DNA from: an uncultured Cryomorphaceae bacterium
Lineage (GTDB): Bacteria > Bacteroidota > Bacteroidia > Flavobacteriales > Schleiferiaceae
Direction: 5' to 3'
DNA: 64,000 nt
Assembly (NCBI GenBank): GCA_937120475.1
Contig: CAKZJV010000009.1
Span: 62,001-126,000 of the forward strand
Positions within the stretch are counted from its first letter, which is position 1, and each line of letters opens with the position of its first letter. Made by a program: the position numbers and the translations under genes. Shown here piece by piece: positions 15,605 through 23,463 of this stretch. A model generated the notes under the pieces. That model did no database searches, was not told the origin of the DNA, and saw only the letters and a list, made by a program, of their open reading frames with translations.

Positions 15605-17144
15605 TAAAGGCTTCAGTTTGCGTTATCAAAAAGAAATCTTGTCTCGGTACTGTGAATTGAAGTCCCAAACCATTCTTCAACATTTTCAGGATGATTTTTC
15701 TGCCAAAACTTTTGAACGTCCAGAATGGAAAAAGTTGTTGGATTACTGTAAGGCTCATCGTAAAACAGTAGATACCATACTCTTCACAAAGTGGGACCGG
15801 TTTTCACGTAATGCAGCAGAAGCCTATCAAGTGATTGCGCAGTTAAGACGAATGGGCATAGAAGTCAATGCCATAGAACAACCGCTTGACCTTGACCAAC
15901 CTGACAATAAAATTATGCTGGCTATTTATCTGGCCGTACCTGAAGTAGAGAATGACAAAATTTCCATTCGGGTTACCGAAGGCTCCCGCAGAGCTAATAA
16001 GGAAGGCTGCTGGACTACTACTGCTCCGCTGGGCTACGTCAATAAACGAACCCCGGATGGTAAATCCAGTCTGGAGCCTTCTGATAGAGCACATTTGGTC
16101 AAGGAAGCATTGGAAATATTGGCCACGACCAGTAAACCTGTAGATGAAGTCCGAAGGATTATGCTCACCAAAGGAATGAAAATATCACGCTCCCGCTTTC
16201 ATGCACTCATTCGTAATAGAGTTTATATAGGACAAGTAAAAGTTCCTGCTTATAAAAATGAAGACGAGACCTATGCTGAAGGCCTACATGCAGCCATAGT
16301 GCCTGACCAGCTCTTTTACAGTGTACAAGAAAGGTTGAACAATCGCAAAAAGATCATGCGAAAATGGTCACTTAAAAATGAGAGCTTCCCACTAAGAGGA
16401 CATATTCAATGCTCTCGATGCGATAGGCCTTTAACGGGCAGTAAGTCCAAAAGCCGGTCGGGTAAGTATTACTATTATTATCATTGTCGGAATGGTTGTC
16501 TTGAGAGATTTCAGGTAAGTGATGCCCATCAAATGTTAGAAAATTATCTATCACAACTTACCCTAGCCCCTGGTAAAGCCGAAGCTTACTTAAGTATATT
16601 GAAAGACCTTTATGGGGCATCTAAGGTGGGAAGGCAACTGAAAATTAAAAAATTGCAGGAAGAAATTAAAAAGCTCAGGCAAACGATAGATACGGCAGAA
16701 GACAATCTTTTCCAAGGAAATATTGATCAGGCAAGCTTTAACAAGGGAAAGGCAAGATATTCGGCTACCATTATTGAACTGGAACAGCAGTTAAACCACC
16801 TTAAAACATCTTCCACCAATTTCACACAGAAAATAAAGAAAGCACTAGCAGTGGTAACTAACCTGAAGGTCTTTTATCAACAAGCCTCATGGCAGACCAA
16901 ACAAACCATTTTAGGTTTAACATTTCCGGGAAAGTTGGTTTTTGAGAAAAACGAGTGTCAAACCTTAAGATTAAACACGGTTTTAGATCACATATATCAG
17001 ACAACCAACAACTTGGTGAAAAGCAAAAAAGGACAAGCTCATAAAATTAAGAGCTTGTCCTCTGGAGTGATCCCGGCAGGATTCGAACCTGCGACCGTCT
17101 GCTTAGAAGGCAGATGCTCTATCCAGCTGAGCTACGAGACCTGA
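15555..17144 (+). CDS. Large serine recombinase (integrase-type) running into tRNA-Arg
   Basis: The open frame has 529 codons. Residues 1-150 are the resolvase catalytic domain, with the nucleophile Ser in YTRVSTDEQ and the Arg-rich KWDRFSRNAAEAY. A recombinase domain follows (about 160-270, with PLGYVNKRTPDGK). A zinc ribbon with CSRCDRPLTG and YHCRNGC is next, then a coiled-coil region (about 350-430). Such proteins integrate or excise mobile elements at specific sites. The last codons are odd: after about residue 490 the frame passes through a minus-strand terminator and the whole tRNA-Arg gene in antisense, giving the peptide AGFEPATVCLEGRC. This tail is probably created by insertion next to the tRNA. 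The recombinase may have had a different end in the free element. Confidence 0.88.
   Translation: MKNVILYTRVSTDEQADKGFSLRYQKEILSRYCELKSQTILQHFQDDFSAKTFERPEWKKLLDYCKAHRKTVDTILFTKWDRFSRNAAEAYQVIAQLRRMGIEVNAIEQPLDLDQPDNKIMLAIYLAVPEVENDKISIRVTEGSRRANKEGCWTTTAPLGYVNKRTPDGKSSLEPSDRAHLVKEALEILATTSKPVDEVRRIMLTKGMKISRSRFHALIRNRVYIGQVKVPAYKNEDETYAEGLHAAIVPDQLFYSVQERLNNRKKIMRKWSLKNESFPLRGHIQCSRCDRPLTGSKSKSRSGKYYYYYHCRNGCLERFQVSDAHQMLENYLSQLTLAPGKAEAYLSILKDLYGASKVGRQLKIKKLQEEIKKLRQTIDTAEDNLFQGNIDQASFNKGKARYSATIIELEQQLNHLKTSSTNFTQKIKKALAVVTNLKVFYQQASWQTKQTILGLTFPGKLVFEKNECQTLRLNTVLDHIYQTTNNLVKSKKGQAHKIKSLSSGVIPAGFEPATVCLEGRCSIQLSYET
17021..17060 (-). terminator. Terminator of tRNA-Arg, inside the recombinase reading frame
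   Basis: On the minus strand GGACAAGCTC and GAGCTTGTCC form a perfect 10-base stem with a 10-base A/T loop, followed by TTTTTT. It lies 7 bases after the tRNA 3' end and is the natural stop of tRNA transcription. It is fully contained in the recombinase frame on the other strand. Confidence 0.9.
17068..17141 (-). tRNA. tRNA-Arg (anticodon TCT)
   Basis: The 74-base gene folds as a tRNA. The acceptor stem is GGTCTCG with CGGGATC and discriminator A. The D arm contains AGCTCAGCTGGATAGAGC. The anticodon arm is TCTGC-CTTCTAA-GCAGA with anticodon TCT, which reads AGA. The T arm has GCAGGTTCGAATCCTGC. CCA is not encoded. The gene abuts the serine recombinase and seems to be the target or boundary of the metal island. 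Two degraded copies of its 5' half lie upstream. Confidence 0.95.
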
Positions 17145-17206
17145 ATTTTCTTATCACGAAGAAATACAGTTGACCTTACCATAAATCCTCATCACCTTAA
17201 TGGAAA

Positions 17207-17266
17207 GAACCTGCGTCCGTCCCGATAGAATCGGGATGCTCCCTGATACAGCTGAGCTACGAGACC
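17207..17266 (-). pseudogene. Truncated tRNA-Arg copy with altered anticodon arm
   Basis: The segment matches the intact tRNA-Arg from its 5' end (GGTCTCGTAGCTCAGCTG) to GCAGGTTC in the T arm, then diverges. The D loop is enlarged. The anticodon arm is replaced by a TCCCGAT-TCT-ATCGGGA palindrome that still places TCT in a seven-base loop. The T arm and acceptor 3' strand are missing, so it cannot be a functional tRNA. It is best read as a scar of an earlier insertion or duplication event. Confidence 0.65.
17220..17236. repeat. TCCCGAT-type palindrome, copy 1
   Basis: TCCCGAT-AGA-ATCGGGA is a perfect 7-3-7 palindrome in the anticodon-arm position of the truncated tRNA-Arg copy. A close relative lies at 17296-17312. 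Short palindromes of this kind recur between genes in Bacteroidota genomes; their copy number elsewhere cannot be judged here. Confidence 0.6.
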
Positions 17267-17295
17267 TATTCTTGTTCTCGTGGCGAAGCTGCCTG

Positions 17296-17324
17296 TCCCG
17301 ATACAATCGGGAAGCTACGAGACC
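17296..17324 (-). pseudogene. Second tRNA-Arg 5' fragment with TCCCGAT palindrome
   Basis: On the minus strand the first 12 bases of tRNA-Arg (GGTCTCGTAGCT, 17313-17324) are followed directly by the palindrome TCCCGAT-TGT-ATCGGGA (17296-17312). Nothing else of the tRNA remains. Together with the copy at 17207-17266 and the intact gene, it forms a row of three tRNA 5' ends within 260 bases. Confidence 0.55.
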
Positions 17325-17383
17325 TGAACGGGGCTGCAAAAGTACTATCTTTTTGAAAAATAACCTGACGGTAAAAAATTGCT

Positions 17384-18100
17384 TTAACGAAGCTCGGAGT
17401 AGCGCGGCCCCTTGATCCATTTCTTGTACAGCGGGTATAACTTGTTGGGATGCACGCCCAACATATAAAGACCAAAAATTATCCCGTTGGATATATTGAC
17501 CCGCAAAAAGCTGTTGTATTGATATTTACGATCCAGAACCTTCAGGTTTTTAGGAATTTTGATGCATTCCCCTTTCTTGCGGGCACGGCTGAAAAGTTCA
17601 TAGTCTTCCATCATCAGGTAATCTTCACGATAACCCTTAAGTTCGTTAAACAAAGAACGCTTTATAAAAAGGGACTGGTCACCTCCACTGGAAATAATCC
17701 GGTTAAAACGGCTTGCGTAGCTATTAATCTTAACCCACTTATTTTCGGATTGTATTCGTTGGCGGAAATTACCAAAGTCATAACCCAGGTGAAGGGCACC
17801 CTCTATATCACTTATAAAACTGGGGGGAGGAAAAGCATCTGCATGTAAAAAGTAAAATACCGAACCTTCGGCCTGGCTGGCCCCGTAATTCAACTGACCG
17901 GCACGGCCCTTTTTAGGGCTCTCTAAAACCCTGGCACCGGCTTCTCTGGCTATTTCAATGGTACCGTCATTGCTTCCACCGTCAATCACCAATATCTCCG
18001 CACCACAGTTTCGGGTGTGTCGTATGAGGTACCTAATCAACCGACCGATGTTGGCGCTTTCCTGGTACGTTGGAATAATTATGCTAATCTTATGCTTCAT
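17384..18100 (-). CDS. Family 2 glycosyltransferase, TIGR04283-like
   Basis: The protein has 238 residues with a GT-A fold. The nucleotide-binding start is SIIIPTYQESANIGRLI, the acidic motif is LVIDGGSNDGT, and the metal site is LHADAFPP. KKGRAGQLNYGAS and the acceptor-side MEDYELFSRARKKG complete the pattern. This arrangement matches the TIGR04283 group, named for arsenosugar biosynthesis glycosyltransferases, although members occur in other contexts. No transmembrane segment is evident. The gene ends about 60 bases before the tRNA-Arg fragments, so it is the first chromosomal gene beyond the presumed island border. The substrate is unknown. Confidence 0.8.
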   Translation of the reverse strand: MKHKISIIIPTYQESANIGRLIRYLIRHTRNCGAEILVIDGGSNDGTIEIAREAGARVLESPKKGRAGQLNYGASQAEGSVFYFLHADAFPPPSFISDIEGALHLGYDFGNFRQRIQSENKWVKINSYASRFNRIISSGGDQSLFIKRSLFNELKGYREDYLMMEDYELFSRARKKGECIKIPKNLKVLDRKYQYNSFLRVNISNGIIFGLYMLGVHPNKLYPLYKKWIKGPRYSELR

Positions 18101-18256
18101 CTGGAAGATTTCGTTTCTTCAGTGCCATTTACGAAAAACACCCCTGGAAAGTCTGCTTTTACTTTCCGCGAATATCAAAATTAAAACAGTATCCCGGACA
18201 AGCAGGCCCCGGCCTACGTTTATGAACAAGATTAAGTAATATTTGATATTAATAGC

Positions 18257-19210
18257 ATGCTGGATGTTTTGATTATTGGTGCAGGCCCGATAGGCCTGGC
18301 TTGCGGCATTGAAGCCCAAAAGCAAAAACTACAGTACCAAATAGTAGAAAAGGGCCTATTGGTGAATTCCATTTACCGCTATCCGCAAAATATGACCTTT
18401 TTTTCAACCAGTGAAAAGCTGGAAATAGGTCATGTACCTTTTGTATCGCACAACCCCAAGCCTACCCGGCCCGAAGCGTTGGAGTATTACCGCAGGGTGG
18501 TTATGAAATATCAATTGAACCTTAAGCTTTACGAGCATGTAAACCGTATAAAGCCGGAGGGCAAAACTTTTGAAATACAAACCGATAAGGCTACTTACCA
18601 CGCCCGGAATGTGGTAATGGCGACCGGTTTTTATGATCACAATAACCGGCTGGGAGTGCCGGGTGACGATCTCGAAAAAGTACATTATTACTACAGTGAC
18701 CCCCACCCCTACTTCGGGCAGAAAATAGTGGTGGTGGGTGCCCGCAACTCAGCTGTGGATGCTGCCCTGGAATGCTGGCGCAAGGGAGCGGAAGTAAGTA
18801 TGATCATCCGCGAAAGTGAGATATCCGAAAGAGTCAAATACTGGGTGCGCCCGGATATGAATAACCGCATTAAGGAAGGTTCCATACCGGCCTATTTCAA
18901 CGCTGAAATAAGCGAGATAACCCAGGACACCGTAAAATTTAAACATGAGGGGCAAATCCAAACCCTGCCCAATGATTTTGTTTTGGCCATGATTGGTTAC
19001 AAACCCGATTTTAAGTTATTACAGCAAGCCGGTGTTCAGTTACAACCGGACCAGCAAATGAAACCAGTTTATAATCCTGAAACCATGGAAAGCAACGTAA
19101 AGGGACTATACCTGGCGGGGGTAGTTTGTGGAGGCCTGGAAACCCACAAATGGTTTATCGAGAACTCAAGGGTACACGCCAGAATTATTATGGATAGTAT
19201 TTCCGGTTAA
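18257..19210 (+). CDS. ypdA: YpdA-type FAD/NADPH bacillithiol disulfide reductase
   Basis: The protein has 317 residues of the thioredoxin-reductase-like flavoprotein group. The FAD-binding motif is IIGAGPIGLACGIEAQK at the N-terminus and the NADPH-binding motif is VVVGARNSAVDAAL near residue 155. The C-terminus has GLYLAGVVCGG and THKWFIENSR, as in YpdA (Bdr). YpdA reduces oxidised bacillithiol in Firmicutes. The presence of bshA at 58832-59968 in the same window supports a bacillithiol system in this organism. The gene converges with the App1-like gene and the two stop codons overlap by a few bases. Confidence 0.87.
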   Translation: MLDVLIIGAGPIGLACGIEAQKQKLQYQIVEKGLLVNSIYRYPQNMTFFSTSEKLEIGHVPFVSHNPKPTRPEALEYYRRVVMKYQLNLKLYEHVNRIKPEGKTFEIQTDKATYHARNVVMATGFYDHNNRLGVPGDDLEKVHYYYSDPHPYFGQKIVVVGARNSAVDAALECWRKGAEVSMIIRESEISERVKYWVRPDMNNRIKEGSIPAYFNAEISEITQDTVKFKHEGQIQTLPNDFVLAMIGYKPDFKLLQQAGVQLQPDQQMKPVYNPETMESNVKGLYLAGVVCGGLETHKWFIENSRVHARIIMDSISG

Positions 19211-20271
19211 TGAATATAAGCATGTTCACGGGCGTGGCGTTCGGCCTCCCTACTCCTTTTAAATTGTAAAGCCGGTATTTCCATCGCCCTGATCTTTTCC
19301 AGAGCCTCTTCTGCTTTTTTTCGATGCGACCGTTTTACACCCCGGATATAAACGGCCTGAAGTTGTTTTGGATGTTTCCGGGCTACCTCCAGGTAAATAT
19401 CGGGATCATGCTGCCCGTTATCCCCCAGCAGAATAAACTTCTGATCGGGAAACATGCTGAAGATCTTTTCGATTTTCACCCTTTTATGATCGTGGCTGCC
19501 ATAACCGGAACGGTAAAAATCCGTCAGGCTGTCTTTAATCTCCTTTAGTTGTAAAACACCCTTGGGAAGTTTATGATGGCGGGTAAAATTGATCAGAAAA
19601 TCATACAGGTTCCACTCGCTGCTGGATACATAAAAGAAGGGATTGGTGGGTGCTTTTACTCCCTTGCTTAATTTTTGATAAAAGCTAACCACTCCTTTAA
19701 AGGGTTTTCGGGTTTCCGCATTTTTGGTGAGCAGTACGTACAGCTTACGAAGTACTTTGGTAACGTGAGATACCAAAAAGGTATCGTCAATATCTGAAAT
19801 GAGGCCATACTCAAAATCGTATTCGATCAATACTTCCGAACGCACTTTAATCTCCTCCTGCCCCTCCACTATCTCATCCATTAACTTCAGCTCAAATGTA
19901 TGCCACCCCTTTTCCAGGCCCGGGTTTTTTACTCTAAACTCAAAAAATCCATTCTCATTAGTAACCATGTAGGAAGTTTCACCCTCACATTTCAATTGCA
20001 CCCTCGCTCCGGTTACCGTACGTACCATGAACATCTTAATAAGGGCAATAAAGTTCTTCCAGGCCGTATGTCTCCTGCGTGGGCGGTGCAAAGCCATTCC
20101 CCTGAAAACATGGCCCTGGATAATCATTTCATCCCGATTACCGTAACCACGATACGCCAATAAAAAGGGATAATCCACAAACCGGAAACGACTTTTTATC
20201 CATCTTTTGAACCAATTGCCACTTATCGGTGCTTCTTTATAGGATGTCCACTCAGGCGGTGATGAAATCAT
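19207..20271 (-). CDS. App1-like phosphatidate phosphatase (DUF2183)
   Basis: The protein has 354 residues. The N-terminal half is a beta-rich region that includes a carboxypeptidase-regulatory-like segment (YMVTNENGFFEFRV). The C-terminal half is a HAD-type phosphatase with the catalytic SDIDDTFL (DxDDT near residue 164), VSSSEWNLYDFL and LLGDNGQHDPD. This matches App1/DUF2183 proteins; yeast App1 is a phosphatidate phosphatase. No membrane segment is evident. The gene is transcribed away from a diacylglycerol-kinase-like gene with a 30-base gap, so the two may share a promoter region and act in opposite directions on the same lipid pool. That link is inferred. Confidence 0.85.
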   Translation of the reverse strand: MISSPPEWTSYKEAPISGNWFKRWIKSRFRFVDYPFLLAYRGYGNRDEMIIQGHVFRGMALHRPRRRHTAWKNFIALIKMFMVRTVTGARVQLKCEGETSYMVTNENGFFEFRVKNPGLEKGWHTFELKLMDEIVEGQEEIKVRSEVLIEYDFEYGLISDIDDTFLVSHVTKVLRKLYVLLTKNAETRKPFKGVVSFYQKLSKGVKAPTNPFFYVSSSEWNLYDFLINFTRHHKLPKGVLQLKEIKDSLTDFYRSGYGSHDHKRVKIEKIFSMFPDQKFILLGDNGQHDPDIYLEVARKHPKQLQAVYIRGVKRSHRKKAEEALEKIRAMEIPALQFKRSREAERHAREHAYIH

Positions 20272-20272
20272 T

Positions 20273-20280
20273 TAAATTTG
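20273..20280 (+). promoter_or_regulatory. -7 promoter element for the lipid kinase gene
   Basis: TAAATTTG matches the Bacteroidota -7 consensus exactly. It overlaps a possible TTG start at 20278 and so argues for translation from the ATG at 20302. No clear TTG is found at the -33 position. Confidence 0.55.
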
Positions 20281-20301
20281 ACGTTTAAACCAGTGCATAA
20301 T

Positions 20302-21183
20302 ATGAGCAAAACCACATTGTTTGTGGTCAACCCCGTAGCGGGCGGTATCAATAAATCATCTGTACTTTCCTCAATAGATTCCTGGGCAAAAAGTTCGCAA
20401 CAGGAAATAGAAACCTGGCAAACCACCGGGGATAACGATCTTGAAAAGTTACTGGCAAAGGTCAAAGAAATAAAACCGGAAAAGGTGGTGGCCATTGGAG
20501 GTGATGGCACCCTCATGTTATGTGCCGTTGCCTTGAAGGATCAGGAAATACCGTTGGGCTTAATCCCGGCCGGATCGGCCAATGGTATGGCCTCGGAACT
20601 ACAGATTCCGGAGAACATCAAAAAAGCTCTGCAGATTATTGAAAAAGGGCACACCCTGAACGCAGATATGCTTTGCTTTAACGAGCAACACTATGGCTTG
20701 CACATCAGTGACATCGGCCTCAATGCTAAACTGGTTAAGAATTTTGAAGAAAGTGGCAGACGTGGATTTTTGGGTTATGCCGAAGGTATAATTTCCGAAC
20801 TGATCAACCTGGAAGCCTTTGAAGTTCAGCTTGAAATTGACGGTAGAAAAAGCCGGCAAAACTGCTACATGGTGGCCTTTGCCAACGCCAGGCGTTACGG
20901 CACCGGTGCCTTACTCAATTACATGGGTAAAATGGACGATGGCCTTTTTGAAGTTTGTATTCTCAAAAAGTTTGACCTGGCCGGTATTGCCGGGCAATTC
21001 CTGGATATGCTGGACGAGGAATCCGAACACCTGGAGGTAATTCAATGCAAGGAACTCCGTTTAAAAACCGATAAGCCACGAAGTTTTCAGATTGACGGGG
21101 AATTGCATGAAGATATCCGGGAACTATCCGTAAAAGTGCTACCCAATTGTCTGCGACTGATCATTCCCGAGGCGGAGGATTAA
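20302..21183 (+). CDS. Diacylglycerol kinase family lipid kinase (copy 1)
   Basis: The protein has 293 residues from ATG 20302. The catalytic domain has TLFVVNPVAGG at the N-terminus, VVAIGGDGTLMLCA for nucleotide binding, and LIPAGSANGMASEL. The C-terminal beta-sandwich carries MDDGLFEVCILKK and FQIDGELHED. This is the DgkB/YegS/BmrU superfamily, which phosphorylates diacylglycerol, sphingoid or related lipids. A second member is encoded at 56640-57542. Here GDGT is followed by LML rather than the more common VNE, so the lipid substrate may differ from that of the other copy. ATG 20302 is chosen because the earlier TTG at 20278 lies in a consensus -7 box. Confidence 0.88.
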   Translation: MSKTTLFVVNPVAGGINKSSVLSSIDSWAKSSQQEIETWQTTGDNDLEKLLAKVKEIKPEKVVAIGGDGTLMLCAVALKDQEIPLGLIPAGSANGMASELQIPENIKKALQIIEKGHTLNADMLCFNEQHYGLHISDIGLNAKLVKNFEESGRRGFLGYAEGIISELINLEAFEVQLEIDGRKSRQNCYMVAFANARRYGTGALLNYMGKMDDGLFEVCILKKFDLAGIAGQFLDMLDEESEHLEVIQCKELRLKTDKPRSFQIDGELHEDIRELSVKVLPNCLRLIIPEAED

Positions 21184-21186
21184 CAT

Positions 21187-22167
21187 CTATTCCTTGTTTT
21201 TCTTTTGCAACAAACGGCTCAGCCGCGTAAAGTAAATACTTTGCTCGCCAATTACGGACGAATCAGAAAAGGAAACGATCTCCGACAGGTAGTGGAAGCT
21301 TTTGCCTTCCCACCTGGGGTCCTGCCGTTTACTGGTAAGGTAGAGTGTATCCCGCTTCACAAAAGGTGAAAAATCAAGACCCGGGGTATTTACATCTTCC
21401 TGTAACATTTTAGGCTCTGCCCATTCACCGGATGAATTTTTCCAGCTAATAAACAAATCTCCACCACCGGTTTCATCCTGCCTGCCTGCCGAGGTAAAAA
21501 GCAAGGTGTCGCCTCCCGGAAAAATGTAGCTATTGAATTCATAAAGATCTTCATTCACACAAAAAGGGAGCATCATCGGTTGAGTGTAGCCCGAATCGGT
21601 TTTTTGGGAATAATAAAGATCATCACGCCTGTGACCCGGGTAAATAGCCGTAAAGTACAGCTCTCCCTTTCGGCTCATGGAGGGATAAAATTCATCGTAC
21701 TCCGTATTGATTACCGTATCCAAGGGGGTTGGCTCACCCGCTTCCATACCGTTTACCGAAACCTGCCAAATATTGTAATCCCTGGTAGTATCACCTTCAT
21801 ATAGAGGACGGTTGGAGGCAAACAGTAAAATTTCATCTCCCGGAACCAGCATCGGCTCCATATCATTGTATTTACCTGAAAAAGGAGCGAGTACCGGCAA
21901 TTTTTTTACCAGGTCTATCATAATTATAAAACTGCGCTTGCCACTGGGTAATTGAATAGTAGTGTAGGCCACCTTACCATCATTATTAATGGTATAATCC
22001 CTCTGCAAAAAGCCTTTTGGCAAACCACGGGTCACCAGTTTGGCCATTGAGAGAAAGGGCTTTTTTTCGGCCTTCTCTCTTTCAGTTTTCACCTTTTCAG
22101 GATTTTGAGGTGAAGAACAGGCGATGGCCAGTACCAGGAAAATGGCAAGCAAGTGGTAAAATTTCAT
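21187..22167 (-). CDS. Lipoprotein with PD40/TolB-like beta-propeller repeats
   Basis: The protein has 326 residues with a lipoprotein signal (AIFLVLAIACSS, lipid Cys near residue 17). The body holds PD40-type propeller blades: MLVPGDEILLFASNRPL, FYPSMSRKGELYFTA, SYIFPGGDTLLFTSAG and FSPFVKRDTLYLTSKR. Such blades occur in TolB and in many Bacteroidota surface or periplasmic lipoproteins. No OmpA domain or enzyme motif is present, so the function is unknown. It converges on the lipid kinase gene with a 3-base gap. Confidence 0.75.
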   Translation of the reverse strand: MKFYHLLAIFLVLAIACSSPQNPEKVKTEREKAEKKPFLSMAKLVTRGLPKGFLQRDYTINNDGKVAYTTIQLPSGKRSFIIMIDLVKKLPVLAPFSGKYNDMEPMLVPGDEILLFASNRPLYEGDTTRDYNIWQVSVNGMEAGEPTPLDTVINTEYDEFYPSMSRKGELYFTAIYPGHRRDDLYYSQKTDSGYTQPMMLPFCVNEDLYEFNSYIFPGGDTLLFTSAGRQDETGGGDLFISWKNSSGEWAEPKMLQEDVNTPGLDFSPFVKRDTLYLTSKRQDPRWEGKSFHYLSEIVSFSDSSVIGEQSIYFTRLSRLLQKKNKE

Positions 22168-22267
22168 ACTTTAAAAATAATCTTTTGCAGTTGAGTTAAG
22201 CGGTATAGCTCTGAAATTGTTTGTTTTAATAAGGAAGTGGTTTCCGCATTTTTTAGGCTATAATTCT

Positions 22268-22275
22268 TAAATTTG
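22268..22275 (+). promoter_or_regulatory. -7 promoter element for the GNAT gene
   Basis: TAAATTTG is an exact match to the Bacteroidota -7 consensus, 36 bases before the ATG of the GNAT gene. The -33 TTG is not obvious. Confidence 0.5.
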
Positions 22276-22311
22276 ATGGTTAATCACTAAAAATCCCTTG
22301 CAATACGATAT

Positions 22312-22596
22312 ATGGAAGTTGTTGACAACACGGAAATGAGGCATTTTGAAGCGCGGGAAAAAGATCAGTTGGCCATTATAGAATATCAAATCCAGGAAAA
22401 AAAAATTTTCCTGACGCGGGTTGATTTTCCCTCGGGCTTTGAAGAGGATGGTAAAGCTGAAACCATGATTGAAAAAACCCTTGACCTCATTGAAGAAACC
22501 GGAATGCGCGTGGTACCTATGAAAAAAGTTTTAAAACAACATTTTAAGTCGCACCCCGACCGGAGAAAAATGCTACCGGTAGGAATTCACCTCTGA
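22312..22596 (+). CDS. YjdJ-type small GNAT acetyltransferase-like protein
   Basis: The protein has 94 residues. It matches the short GNAT_YjdJ layout: a core strand pair (LAIIEYQIQEKKIFLTRVDFP), a shortened acetyl-CoA loop region (FEEDGKAETMIEKTLDLIEE) and MRVVPMKKVLKQHFKSHPD. The usual RGxG acetyl-CoA loop is replaced by EEDGKA, so binding of acetyl-CoA may be weak. The role of this family is not established. It starts at ATG 22312 and is followed 16 bases later by ogt, with which it may form an operon. Confidence 0.75.
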   Translation: MEVVDNTEMRHFEAREKDQLAIIEYQIQEKKIFLTRVDFPSGFEEDGKAETMIEKTLDLIEETGMRVVPMKKVLKQHFKSHPDRRKMLPVGIHL

Positions 22597-22612
22597 CCTG
22601 TCACCTGTTTCA

Positions 22613-23101
22613 TTGGAAAATTCACTGTACAACCACCTGGAAACCGAAATCGGTATCCTCCAAATTGAGGCGGTGGACGACCTTATTAGCAGTATTCGTT
22701 TTTTGTTTGAAGAGGTACCCCAACCATCCACCTCCAATGCTGTTTTGAGCGAAGCCAAAAGCCAGCTCAAAGCCTATTTTAACCAGCGTTTACAAAAGTT
22801 CGATTTACCGTTGAGGCTCGATGGAACACCCTTTCAGCAAACCATTTGGAAATTGTTGATGGATATCCCCTTTGGCCAAACCCTTTCGTACGGCCAACTG
22901 GCCACCCTCACCGGTGACCCTAAAACGGTAAGGGCGGTAGGTGCCGCCAATGGAAAAAACCCGGTGGCCATAGTAGTTCCTTGCCACCGCGTTATTGGCT
23001 CATCCGGCCAATTAGTGGGTTATGCCGGAGGGCTGCACCGCAAAAAATGGCTCCTTCAATACGAGGCGCAACAGCTGAGCCAGCAAATCAGCCTTTTTTA
23101 G
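22613..23101 (+). CDS. ogt: Methylated-DNA-protein cysteine methyltransferase
   Basis: The protein has 162 residues. The active-site motif is VVPCHRVIG, where the Cys accepts the alkyl group from O6-alkylguanine. The DNA-binding region has FQQTIWKLLMDIPFGQTLSYG and the Arg-finger region AVGAANGKNP. It repairs O6-methylguanine and O4-methylthymine in one suicidal step. No ATG lies near the expected N-terminus, so the TTG at 22613 is used; upstream in-frame codons run into the GNAT stop. The family's usual length is about 160-170 residues, which fits this start. Confidence 0.9.
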   Translation: MENSLYNHLETEIGILQIEAVDDLISSIRFLFEEVPQPSTSNAVLSEAKSQLKAYFNQRLQKFDLPLRLDGTPFQQTIWKLLMDIPFGQTLSYGQLATLTGDPKTVRAVGAANGKNPVAIVVPCHRVIGSSGQLVGYAGGLHRKKWLLQYEAQQLSQQISLF

Positions 23102-23102
23102 T

Positions 23103-23462
23103 TTACAACCACTTTTGGTTTTGAACGGTAAGCTCACTTACCACTTCACCGGTATGGGCCGTACTTTTAGGTTCGAAAAGCATTACATGACACTCCTCTA
23201 TGGCCACCGGTTTATGCCGGGTACCCTTAGGCACCACACACATTTCCCCTTCTTCCAGATACACCGCTCCTTCTTCAAATTCAATTTTCAATGATCCTTT
23301 AATTACGGTAAACATTTCATCTTCTTCTGCATGGGAGTGCCAAACAAACTCGCCCTTCAGTTTAGCCAGTTTTACATATTGACCATTGAGTTCACCAACT
23401 ATGTAGGGAGTCCAGTACTCCCCTATCTGCTCAAACTTTTCAGTAAAGTTAACCGGGCGCAT
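23103..23462 (-). CDS. Single-domain cupin protein
   Basis: The protein has 119 residues from ATG 23462. It is a single cupin barrel with both metal motifs: FVWHSHAEEDEMFTVIKG (motif 1, His-His-Glu) and a second around GEMCVVPKGTRHKPVA (His). Metal binding is likely, but the reaction is unknown. A start further upstream would add a leader that overlaps the M2 peptidase gene, so the internal ATG is preferred. It lies right after the M2 peptidase gene on the same strand. Confidence 0.82.
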   Translation of the reverse strand: MRPVNFTEKFEQIGEYWTPYIVGELNGQYVKLAKLKGEFVWHSHAEEDEMFTVIKGSLKIEFEEGAVYLEEGEMCVVPKGTRHKPVAIEECHVMLFEPKSTAHTGEVVSELTVQNQKWL

Positions 23463-23463
23463 A

